A stretch of 64,000 bases of DNA from Eustoma russellianum (taxonomy: Eukaryota; Streptophyta; Magnoliopsida; Gentianales; Gentianaceae), in the NCBI GenBank assembly GCA_036186865.1, contig AP025069.1, positions 16,761,835 to 16,825,834 of the forward strand, written 5' to 3'. Below the pieces are notes generated by a model that was given only the letters and a program-made list of their open reading frames with translations, was not told where the DNA came from and searched no databases. The position numbers and the translations under genes are program-made. How positions within the stretch are numbered: position 1 is the first letter of the stretch; each line of letters begins with the position of its first letter. This document shows, in pieces, positions 22,203 to 33,657 of this stretch.

Positions 22203-24861
22203 TGTTGAGAAAAAGTATTTGAATGATTTACAAATGCATGATTTAAATGGTACGAGTTTACAAAATGCATGACAAAATTATTATTTGACATGTTTATGTG
22301 ATATACATGCTTCATATGTTTATATATATTGTTGCCGTACTAACAAGCCATGAAGCGTTAAAGCTTACATCATATGGCAAACATTTGTTGTCTTTGTACT
22401 ATTTTCACGTGCCACAATTAATGAACTAAACTAGTTCATTAAGTGGAATGCTTAAGTTAATGAACTAACTAGTTCATTAAATGGAGATATATTTGGTGGA
22501 AGCTACATGGCAAAAAAATTGGAAATAGAAAGTCTCCTCTCTACTTATATCACAAGCCTATATATATTACACATATATTCATATTTTTTTAAAAAAGGCA
22601 CAATACACATATATTCCGACGTACTACCGACACATTACATACATTACAAACGTACGTCGATGTCACACCACTATATACACCTCATATTTATGAGTATATT
22701 CAGGTCTTATATCATATGATATAAGTCATGGTGATGACAAAATTATAACGACACATTACAAGGTCATAAACAGAAAATTGTCATATCGGGTGACTATCGA
22801 TACTTCACCGACGTGTCACGTACTTGTCATATAAAGATGAACAGACCATATGCATCAAAAATAGCCAAAACTTTGTGGCTCAGGTGTTAATATCATCCAC
22901 TAAATCATTCCATGGTAGCACACACAACCCACCCACAATTTAGGCTAGATTTGTGGAGAATTCAAACTCAATTTTATTTTTACACATGGGCCATTTTTCA
23001 TCAGACACTATAGCTGAATATACACCTCATTTTATGTATATTATGTGTGACATAATATATGTTACATGTGTAAGAAGCGTGAAATTAATCGGAGAAAAAT
23101 CACATATCGACGAAAGTCAAAAATTCGGTTTCTACGAACTTACACACATGGAACGTTTATGTCATTGATGTAACATATATCTAGACACCTTTTATACATT
23201 CAAGACATGTTAATGTGTTCTAGAAAATTCAAATTAAGGCTGATTACAATTTACCATAGTGTGTGAATATTATGCATTATTTGACAAAGTTTACAAAAAG
23301 AAAATTCAGCACATGTGCAAGAATTTCACACGCCATTTTTATCTTTGTTGGAGCCTATTTGGCACTTTAATTGGTGGAAAATAAGCCACACATGATTGGT
23401 GACATTGAAGAAGACAACACACAAGGAAACAATTCAAAATACAACACATGCTGAAATTTAAGCACATGTTGTTTGTTATGGACAAATTTTAGCACGTTTT
23501 TGTCTTCAATTGTCTTCCAAAATTGAAGGGGATTAATGTGTGATTGTATGGTAATGTTTTGACTACATTTTAGCACATGTTTTGAGAGTTTTTTTGGTAG
23601 AATTTACAGCTCATTAAAGGATGAAAAGGTGGACCAATCAACAAGTGACAAGTAAGCAAGGTCAAGTCATCCCTCCAATCATATTGCGCCAAGTAAGCAA
23701 GATTGTGTCATCTTCTACACAAGGCAATCTTCCAAGGACATTAAAGACAATTCTCAAGAAGGGAGAAAGCCTTAGGGGGCGGCCAACATGTGATAAAAGG
23801 GAGAAGATAGTGCAAAACAAGAACAAGCTACAATTGATATTCTCTCAAGTGCAAGAAGCTACACTACTCTCTTCTTCTTCATTTCTTTCTTCTTTTTCTT
23901 CTCTCAAGCCTATTTTTCATATATTCTACATATTTTATAGGCTTTGAATATACCACCCATACACATTCAATTGTTGTAAAAGGTTGATCAAGGTGTGATC
24001 AAACCTTTATTCAATCCGTGGTGGTGTCCGTGATTTGTTTGCTCGATTGTATTGTATGTAAAAGGGTGGAGTTAGTGTTTAACTCCATTCACCCTTGTGG
24101 TAAGGTGTTTTTGGTGTTTAATGATAACCGTGGAAAGTGTCCTCGAAGACTGGAGTAGGTTGATTTAATCGAACCAGTATAAAATCCTTGGTGTTCTTAC
24201 TTTACTGCACTTTACTTTCAGTTTTCAGTTTTCTGCATTGATTTCGTTACAACAGTAAAAATAGTAAAAAAATTTCAAAAATTATAAAACTTTGTATAAA
24301 TATAGCCACATATTCTAGCTTTCATTTGTCGCAAGTTTCAACTCATTTGAATAAGTATAAGTCAGTCAAATGTAAATAGTTCTGAGACTAGTGCAATCTG
24401 ATTTTTAGATTTACAAAGGTTGAGAACATCAACATGGTGGACATACTTCCCAAAGGAAATTTCAAAAACTATTTCAAGCCATTAAAATAAATATCTGGAG
24501 GGTCTTTTCATTAAATTTTCAGACCATTTGGAATCACAAATTAATCGAAATAAAATTTTCAAGTCGGAGTACAGTTTCTGACAAATTTGTGCAATCTGAC
24601 CAAAAACGTATTTTCAAGAGATTAGGAGTGGAATTTTAATTTGAAATTTTTATGAGATACTCAGAACATCTGAGAATAGATTCTCACAGAATTTCACAAT
24701 TTTTGGAGGTCTGTAACTAGGTCATTCAAATATTTCAAATCAAGATCTGAAAACAGAAACTGTTTTCTGAAGTGGGGTTTTTGGTCCAAATGTTTTTAAA
24801 AACATAGTTTTCCACACCCACTATTCAACCCCCCTTCTAGTGGTGCTATACAGGTCCTACA
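22203..24861 (+). repeat. Copia-3 5' LTR
   Basis: TGTTGAGAAAAAG to CCTACA. Shares with the Copia-1/2 LTRs the TTATATCATATGATATAA palindrome (about 22713-22730), a CATGCTGAAATTTAAGCACATG stretch near 23446 and the final AACCCCCCTTCTAGTGGTGC block. Confidence 0.93.
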
Positions 24862-24863
24862 AG

Positions 24864-24875
24864 TGGTATCGAAGC
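24864..24875 (+). other. Copia-3 primer-binding site, mutated
   Basis: TGGTATCGAAGC, two bases after the LTR end; consensus is TGGTATCAGAGC, so two positions differ. Confidence 0.8.
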
Positions 24876-24917
24876 GCAGGCACACTCACTACAAGGAGAT
24901 CTAATGATCTTTGTGAG

Positions 24918-26864
24918 ATGGCATCCACTAGTTATAAAACTGAGCAAGAAGGAATGTCAACCGTAAAGCCTCCTCTTTTCGACGGTGAGTCTTTTATACA
25001 ATGGAAACATAGAATGAAACTTTTCTTTATGGCCATTGATATAGAATTGTGGTCCATTATAGAAGATGGTCCTTTTATCCCTTCTAAGTTATCTATTGTT
25101 GATGGTGTCACACTAGAGGTCGTAAAACCGAAACAAGAATATACTAGTGATGACAAAAAGAAATTAAGTATGAATGCTAGAGCCATGCAACTTCTTTTAA
25201 ACGAGTTGAGTAAAAGTGAATGGAGTTATGTGTCTAATTTCTCTAGTGCCCAAGAGATATGGAGAATTCTTGAAATGAAACATGAAGGGAATAGTCAAGT
25301 TAAAGAGTCTAAAATAAATATGCTTATGTCTACTCTTGAGTCCTTCAAGTTATTACCAAACGAATCTATCGGTTATATGGACCTACGCTTGACTAACATC
25401 TACAATTTTCTTGAGTCTCTTGGAAAAGCTTTTTCTACACAGGAAAAGGTTCAAAAGGTGCTAAGAAGTCTCCCATCTAAATGGGACCCCAAAGTCACAG
25501 CAATTGAGGAAAGTAAAGAAACGAGATCTATAAAAATGGAGGAACTAATCAGATCCTTAAAGGTATATGAAAACAAACTCACTCTAAGAAATTCTAAATC
25601 AACTTTTAAACAAGATAAGGTTATAGCGTTTAAATCAAATGAATACGTCTCTACCTCTTATGATCACGTAGATGATAGTGACACGGATTCCGATGATGAG
25701 GATCTAATCACGTTAGCTAAAAGGTTAAGAAAGATCATGAGAAAATCAGGTAAAAACAAACGTAAGCCTACTTCATCTAAGAATCATAGAAATAAAAATA
25801 AATAGGATATTAAGTGTTATGAATGTGGGAAACTTAGACACTTATCATATGACTGCCCAAACAAGGACAAACAAATAAACAAAAACCGTGACAAGGACTG
25901 TAACAAAAATAGACTCGTCTTAGAACCTAAACAAAGGAATTCAAGAAGAGCTCTCAAGGCCTCCACTTGGAGTGACTCATCCGACTCTGAGACTGATGAT
26001 ACCGAAGAAGAGACGGCACAAGTATGCTTTGCATCCAAAGCATCAAACAAGGTATCTCTGACTTTGATTCTGATTCTAAACCCTCTTATGATGATCTATT
26101 TGGTGAATATCTTGAATTGCATAAATTCACAAAGACTCTTGCAAAAGAAAAAAACGGTTAATTGAAGACAAGAAGTTGTTAGATGTAACACGAACCTTGT
26201 TTCTCGATTAAACGATTCAAAAGAAGAGTCCTCATGTACAATTAATGCATTGAAATCAGAGATCTCATCATTAACGGCAGAAAATAATGAAATGAAATCT
26301 GAGACTTCAAATTTGAAATCATGAAATGAGGATTTAGAAAGAATGGTAAAGCAGTTTGATATGGGTACAAACATGCTAGATCGCATCATCTCCTCACAAA
26401 AGCATGAAAACGACAAAACCGGATTAGGATACATTCAGAAAAACGAAACACAAAATAAATCAACCAAATTCATTCTATCTTCATCCAAGAAAACACATGC
26501 ATTCAAGACAAATGTAGCACCAAAGAGGACGCCCAGATCACGCCCTACTTCATCTCATCGTGCTTCTTCTTCATATCATATAAGATATAATTATATGTCG
26601 TATAAATATGAAAAGAAACCATTGATGCATGCACGACACTCATTCAACATAAATGCATCTAGATCACGCACCATGCACACTAACACAAAGGCATATCAAA
26701 AACGAAGATCATATCATGTGCATGATGGGAATCTCGGCCAAAGGCCAAACACATTACCACATAATGTCTATTATACTGCGTCTTCATCTCTTTTCTCACC
26801 TTTTGGGAGACCTAGGAAGGTCAACCAAGTTTGGGCACCAAAAGGTAGATTTGCAAAGGGTTGA
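24918..26864 (+). pseudogene. Copia-3 Gag, broken
   Basis: Same protein family as the Copia-1/2 Gag. The start at 24918 is the ATG equivalent to that of Copia-2 (MASTSYKTEQEG). Capsid region (LFDGESFIQWKHRMK), then a TAG at 25803-25805 just before the knuckle CYECGKLRHLSYDC (25815-25856), where the usual Gly-His is Arg-His. A frameshift near 26055, further indels near 26150-26200 and a TGA near 26320 follow. The C-terminal part is open from 26343 to 26864. There is no pol after it; the polypurine array begins about 100 bases later. Non-functional, although the long N-terminal piece (295 codons from this ATG) stays open. Confidence 0.92.
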
Positions 26865-26967
26865 ATAAATAACCCTTAAGAACGCACTTGAAATGCATGA
26901 TTTTTGTTGATATAATATAAACTGCTATTTGTTTCTTAAATGTACTTTTGATGACATTTACAAAATA

Positions 26968-27124
26968 AAGAGGGAGAGGAAAGCATGATTTAAGAGGGAG
27001 AGAGAAACATGATTTAAGGGGGAGCACAAAAATTCAAATTTTATATTTATGCATAATTGGAGGGGGAGCAATTATATTTAAATCATGAACCAGTGTTATT
27101 TTTAAATCATCAAAAGGGGGAGAT
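26968..27124 (+). other. Copia-3 polypurine tract array
   Basis: Several GAGGGAGAG, GGGGGAGC and AAAAGGGGGAGAT tracts, the last abutting the 3' LTR. The array survives although pol is gone. Confidence 0.78.
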
Positions 27125-29785
27125 TGTTGAGAAAAAGTGTTTGAATGATTTACAAATGCATGATTTAAATGGTACAGTTTATGAAATGCATGACAAAATT
27201 ATTATTTGACATGTTTATGTGATATACATGCTTCATATGTTCATATATATGGTTGCCGTACTAACAAGCCATGAAGCATTAAAGCTTACATCATATGGAA
27301 ACATTTGTTGTCTTTGTACTATTTTCAGGTGCCACAATTAATGAACTAAACTAGTTCATTAAGTATAATGCTTAAGTTAATGAACAAACTAGTTCATTAA
27401 ATGGAGATATATTTGATGGAAACTACATGGCAACAAATTTGGAAATAGAAAGTCTCCTCTCTACTTATATCACACGCTTATATATAAATATATATATTAT
27501 GCATATATTCATATTTTTGTTAAAAAGGCACAATACACATATATTCTGACCTACTACCGACACATTACATATATTACAAACGTACGTCAACATCACACCA
27601 CTATATACACCTCATATATATGAGTATATTCAGGTCTTATATCATATTATATAATTCATGGTGATGACCAAATTATAACGACACGTTACAAGGTCATAAA
27701 CCGAAAATTGTCTTATCAGGTGACTACCGAAACTTCACCGACGTGTCACGTACTTGCCATATAAAGATAGAAAGCTCATATGCATCAAAAATAGTGGCAC
27801 ACATGTTAATATCAGCCACTAAATCATTCCATGGTGGCACACACAAATCACCAACAATTTAGGCTAGATTTGTGGAGAATTCAAACTCAATTTTATTTTT
27901 ACACATTGGACGTTTTTCATCAGCCACTATAGCTGAATATACACCTCATTTTATGTATATTATGTGTGACATAATATATATTACATGTGTAAGAAGTTTA
28001 AAATTAATCAAAAAAATCACGTAATCGACGAAAGTCAAAAATTCGGTTTTCTACGAACTTACACACATGGAATGTTTTTGGCATTGATGTAACATGTATC
28101 TAGACACTTTTTATAAATTCAAGACGTGTTAAAGTATTCTAGAAAATTCAAATTAAGGCTGATTACAATTTACCATATATGTGTGAATATTGTGCATTAT
28201 TTGATAAAGTTAACAAAAAGAAAATTCAGCACATGTGCAGGAATTTCACACGCCATTTTCAGCTTTGTTGGAGCCTAGGTGGAGCTTATTTGGAACTTTA
28301 ATTGGTGGAAAATAATCCACACATGATTGGTGACATTGAAGAAGGCAACACACAAGGAAACAATTCAAAATACAACACATGCTGAAATTTCAGCACATGT
28401 TGTTTGTTATGGACGAATTTTAGCATGTTTTTGGCTTCAATTGTCTTCCAAAATTGAATGGGATTAATGTGTGATTGTATGGTAATGTTTTGACTACATT
28501 TGAGCGCATGTTTTGAGAGTTTCTTTTGTAGAATTTATAGCTCATTAAAGGATGACAAGGTGGACCAATCAACAAGTGGCAAGTAAGCAAGGTCAAGTCA
28601 TTCCTCCAATCATATTGCGCCAAGTAAGCAAGATTGTGTCATCTTCTTCACAAGGCAATCTTTCAAGGGCATTAAAGAAAATTCTCAAGATGGGAGAAAT
28701 CCCTAGGGGGCGGCCAACATGTGATGAAAGGGAAAAGATACTGTAAAACAAAAACAAGCTAAAATTCACATTCGCTCAAGTGCAAGAAGCTACACTACTC
28801 TCTTCTTCTTCCTTTCTTTATTCTTCTTCTTCTCTCAAGCTTATTGTTCATATATTCTACATATTTTATAGGCTTTGAATATACCACCCCTACATGTTCA
28901 ATTGTTGTAAAAGGTTGATCAAGGTATGATCAAACCTTCATTCAATCGGTGATTGTGTCCGTGATTCGTTTGCTCGATTCTATTGTTTGTAAAAGGGTGG
29001 AGTTATTGTTTAACTCTAGTCACCCTTGTGGTAAGGTGTTTTTGGTGTTTAGTGATAACCGAGGAAGGTGTCCTCGAAGACTGGCGTAGGTTGATTTAAC
29101 GGAACCAGTATAAAATCCTTGGTGTTCTTACTTTATTGCACTTTACTTTCAGTTTTCTGTGTTGATTTTGTTGAAATGATAAAAATAGTAAAAGATTTTC
29201 AAAAATTATAAAACTTTGCAGAAATGTAGCCACAAATACTAGCTTTCATTTGGCACAAGTTTCAACTAATTTGGATAAGTATAAGCCAGTCAAACGTGAA
29301 TAGTTCTGAGACTAGTGCAATCATATGTTCAGCTTTGTAAAGGTTGAGAACATCAACGTGGTTGACATACTTCCCAAAGGGATTTTCAAAAAATGTTACA
29401 ACCCATTAAAATAAATATCTTGAGGGTCTTTTCATTAAATTTGTAGGCCATTTGGAGTCACCAATTAATCGGAATAAACTTGTCAAGTCAGAGTACAGTT
29501 TCTGGTAGATTTGTGTAGTCTGACCAAAAACATATTTTCAAGGGTTAGGAGTGTAATTTTAATTTGAAATATTTATGAGATACTCAAAACGTCTGAGAGT
29601 AGATTCTCACGAAATTTCATAATTTTTGGAGATCTGTAACTAGGTCATTCGAATATTTGAAATCAGGATCTGAAAACAGAAACTGTTTTCAAAAGTGGGG
29701 TTTTTGGTCCAAACGTTTTTAAAAACTAAATTTTCTGCACCCACTATTCAATCCCCCCTTCTAGTGGTGCTATACAGATCCTACA
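27125..29785 (+). repeat. Copia-3 3' LTR
   Basis: TGTTGAGAAAAAG to CCTACA, near-identical to 22203-24861 and followed by GAATC. A CATGCTGAAATTTCAGCACATG hairpin is at about 28378. Confidence 0.93.
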
Positions 29786-29790
29786 GAATC

Positions 29791-29826
29791 TTCTTGTAGT
29801 GAGTGTACCTGACCTCTGATACCACT
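29791..29826 (-). other. Copia-4 primer site and leader
   Basis: On the minus strand TGGTATCAGAGG (29824-29813) follows the LTR end CCTAAA by two bases. The leader then reads into the Copia-3 insertion and resumes at 22202 before the gag ATG. Confidence 0.8.
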
Positions 29827-32106
29827 TTTAGGACCTGTATAGCACTACCAGAAGAGGGGTTGAATAGGTGATTGCGGAAAATTCGGTTTTTAAAACTTTT
29901 TAGACCAAATAACTCACTTCTGAAAATAGTTTCTGTTTTCATATTCTTATTTGGATTAACTAGTTGACCAGGTTGTAGACCTCCAAAAATTGTGAAATGT
30001 GGTGACGATGTGTTCTTAGATATTATGAGTATCTCACAAAAATTTCATATTAAAACTCAAAGTCTAACCACTTAAAAACGTTTTTCCTCAGATTCCGTCA
30101 ATCTGCCAGAAACTGTTCTTCAAATTGCAAAATTTGTTTCTATTAATTGACAACTCCAAATGACCTGAAAATTGATGATATTACCCTTAGGATGTTTACT
30201 TTAAAGCATTGAAACAGTTTTTCAAAAGTCCTTTAACAAGTATGTCAGCCACGTTTATGTTCTCTACCTTTGTAGATCTGAAAATTAGATTGCACTAGTC
30301 TCAAAACTATGAACGTTTGAATGACTTATACTTATCCAAATTCAATAAAACTTGTTTCAAATTAAATCTAAGACCTTTGGCTATGTTTGTGCAAAGTTTG
30401 GTGATTTTTAAAAAACGTTTGATATTTTTACCGTGGCAATGAACACGATGCAGAAAACAAGAACTGAAAGTAAAAGTGCTGAAAAGTAAGAAAACCGAGA
30501 TTGTGTACTGGTTCGGTTAAATCAACCTACTCCAGTCTTCGAGGACACCTTCCATGGTATTCACTAAACACAAACAACACCTTGACACAAGGGTGACTAG
30601 AGTTGTACACCAAATCCACCCTTTTACAACAAACAAAAAAAACAACAACACGAACACCACCACCGAACAAATAAAGGTATGATCACACCTTGATCAACCT
30701 TGTATAAGAAATGAACCTATGTAGGTGGTATGAACCAAGCCTATATAGTATATGGAATATAAGAATGATAGGCTTGAGGCTAAGAGCAAAAGAAAAGAAT
30801 AAGAGAAGAAGAGAATAGTCTTGCTTGATCTTGAATGAATAAGAACTTTGGCTTGCATTTGTCTTGAACACTTTGCCTCAATTTATAGGTCTATGGCCGC
30901 CCCCATTAAAGCTGAATTCTTCCTTGAAAATTGTCTTGAATATCCTTGGAAGATTGCCTTGTATAATTGGTGACACACCCTTACTTACTTGGCGAAATAT
31001 GATTGGACGAACGATGTGTTTTTGCATAGATTTCACTTCATGATTGGTCATCGTTTATCCACCTTGGCACTCCATAAAATGAGCTGGAAATTAATCAAAA
31101 AATCTGAACCACATGTTCAAAATCAAGTATGTTAATTACCAATCAATCAAGATGTGATTTCCCCAAAATTTTGGAAGAAAAGTGGAGCAAAATGAGGGCA
31201 TAAATTCGGCCACCAAGACATGTGGTGAAAGTTTTTAGCATGTGTTTTACTTTGAATTCTTTCCTTGTGTGTGTTGCCTTCTTCAATGTCATCAATCACA
31301 TATGGCTTATCCTCCACCAATTAAAGTGCCAAACAAGCTCCACCTAGGCTCCAAATGAGGTGTAATAGGCGTGTACATCATCAGCACCACATGCTGAAAT
31401 TACTTTTGTAAACTTTGTCAAATAATAATGCATCATCTTCACATACATGGTAAATTGCAATCAGCCTTAAATTAATTTTTCTAGAATGCTATAATATGTC
31501 TTGAATGTGTAAAAAGTATCTAGATACATGTTACATACACACCAAAACCGTCTCATGTATGTAAAGGTGCAGAAAACCAAATTTTCGACATTTGTCGATT
31601 ACGTGATTTTTCTCCGATTAATCTCAAACTTCTTAGACATGTAATATATGTATACATAGAATAAAGTTTGTTTTCATCTCCTATGGCTGAACAAAAAAAA
31701 CCATGTGCCTAAGAAAATTTCAGTTTGAATTCTCCACAATTCAAGGCAAAATGTGAGTGATCGATGTGTGTAAACATGGTATGACTTTGGGAATGATTTT
31801 GACATGTAGAGCATGAATTTTCTTAGTATTTTGAGTGTATATAGGCTGGCCATCATTATATGGTAAGTACGTGACATGTCGGTAAAAAAGGTTTGGTAGT
31901 CACCCGATACGATAATTTTCAGTTTATGGCCTCGTGACATGTCGATATAGTTTTTGTAAGAAGATGGCTTGTGATGTATGATATGAGACCTGTATATACT
32001 CACAAATATGATGCGTATATAGTGCTGTGATGTTGACGTACGTTTATGATGTGTATGACGTGTCGGTGGAACGTCGGAATAGAAACGTATAATTCATCGT
32101 TATAAA

Positions 32107-32108
<2 letters not shown>
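29827..32108 (-). repeat. Copia-4 5' LTR, 3' part
   Basis: Minus-strand LTR sequence parallel to the Copia-3 LTR, ending CCTAAA (consensus CCTACA) at 29827. On the upstream side it runs into (AT)n at 32109 and LINE A; the missing first part is at 44259-44622. Confidence 0.85.

Positions 32109-32152
<44 letters not shown>
32109..32152 (+). repeat. (AT)n microsatellite at LINE A 5' end
   Basis: About 22 uninterrupted AT units between the Copia-4 LTR and the first base of LINE A. Confidence 0.95.
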
Positions 32153-32156
<4 letters not shown>

Positions 32157-32330
32157 AGAATGCGTATCCGTGCTCTGGCAACAAAAGGCGGCGGCTTTTA
32201 GCCGTCGCCGATCTTCTTCTCCGGCATTCGGTTTGCTTTGATCTCACATCCTAATAAGTTCTTCGATTCTTCTGCTTTCTTTTCTCTTTTCTGTTACAAT
32301 TTTACGTTACGTTTTGCGGAAATTGCAGCA

Positions 32331-33657
32331 ATGGCAGATCCGCTGTTGCCCATGCCAGAAAAACAACCAACTTTTGCCTCTCTTTTCAAGTCATCATCTA
32401 ATCCTACAATCGTTGATAAAACAGTACTACGGTATAAAAGGCAGTCCTATGATTTCTTTCACAGATGATGAAGTTGCTGCATTGGCTGAACCATACAAAT
32501 TTTCATTGGTTGGATCATTCTTGTATGGCAGACCACCTTTGGCTACCATTCGCGCCACCATTGATCGCATAGGCTTTAATGGCATGGTACGTATTGGGTT
32601 GCTGGATTCAAATCATATATTGTTGGAATTTACGCAGGAACCAGAGTATTTGAGATGTTTTGCACGTCAAAGTTGGATGATCGCAAGAAAATATATGCGC
32701 GTTACCAAATGGACACCAGATTATGATCCTAAATTTGATGTGCCAATAGTTCCAGTGTGGATCTCTCTTCCTGGCCTACCAGTTCACTTTCATCAAAAGA
32801 AGGCATTATTCCAAATAGGAAAAATGGTTGGAACGCCTATGAAGCTTGATAATGAAACTATCGAACGTCTGCGTCCATCAGTAGCAAGATTGTGTGTTGA
32901 AGTTGATATCTCAAAAGAACAGCCATCACGTGTGTATATTCAGCTATCCTCTCGAACTATAGCACAACCTGTGACATATGAAGATATTCCTTCATACTGT
33001 TCTTCCTGCATGCGTCTAGGGCACACAACTGAAAATTGTGGAAAAGAGATTGTTGCGACTGAGTTAGTACAAAAAAAGCCTTCAAAAAAAACTGAAAAAC
33101 AAAAAGATAAAGAAACATGATGGACTCCAAAAAAATTACCATCAGTCATGGCCAATGCGTCCCATACAGCAGAAACTCATATAATTGATGAAAACATTCG
33201 TCCGCCTCGTTCATCCCCGCCCATCCATATTAATCTGCTATCTCCTGATCTCCTGGAAAAGGATCATATCACTACATCCCAGGATTTAACACGTTTACAG
33301 AGTATTGATGATATAATTTTAAGGGAAAATCCGGCTAGCCATCAGTATTTGACAACATCAAAGGATGATTCACAAATACCAAGAGACTACTGCTCAACAA
33401 TCTCAACAGATGATGAATTTATAAATTATGTAACAAATGTGGTGCAATCTTTGGTTATTGATGATGCACATAGACAGTTACAAGCTCATCCCTCTTCATG
33501 TTCTTCATCTCCGACGGAAACTGCTCCAGAGGAACAATTTCAAGTGCCACCTAGACTCCTTCGTCGTCGTGCCTGCAATATGGATCCAACGTCACCACCA
33601 ACTACAAGGTCACGTGCGGCACTCTCAAATTCATTTGATATCCTATCTAATCAATGA
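32331..33657 (+). pseudogene. LINE A ORF1 (DUF4283-like, CCHC), broken
   Basis: RNA-binding protein of plant L1 elements. The start at 32331 (MADPLLPMPEK) follows the 5' UTR and lines up with the ORF1 start of LINE B. A frameshift near 32430 shifts to the frame holding the DUF4283-like domain (ISFTDDEVAALAEPYKFSL, RQSWMIARKYMRVTKW, VWISLPGLPVHF) and the knuckle CSSCMRLGHTTENC (32998-33039). A TGA at 33118-33120 replaces the Arg codon seen in LINE B just before WTPKK. The basic and acidic C-terminal tail is open from 33148 to the TGA at 33655-33657, which overlaps the ORF2 start as ATGA. It would form the LINE ribonucleoprotein; this copy is inactive. Confidence 0.88.

Larger units (their letters stand above)
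22203..29785 (+). mobile_element. Copia-3, gag-only copia element with GAATC target duplication
   Basis: Two LTRs (2659 and 2661 bases) flank a primer site, a broken gag and a polypurine array; pol is completely absent. GAATC occurs at 22198-22202 just before the 5' LTR and at 29786-29790 just after the 3' LTR, a perfect 5-base target duplication, so both ends are certain. It lies between the leader and gag ATG of Copia-4. The LTRs differ by several percent in the stretch I compared. This matches the TR-GAG / LARD type of non-autonomous retrotransposon. Confidence 0.93.
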
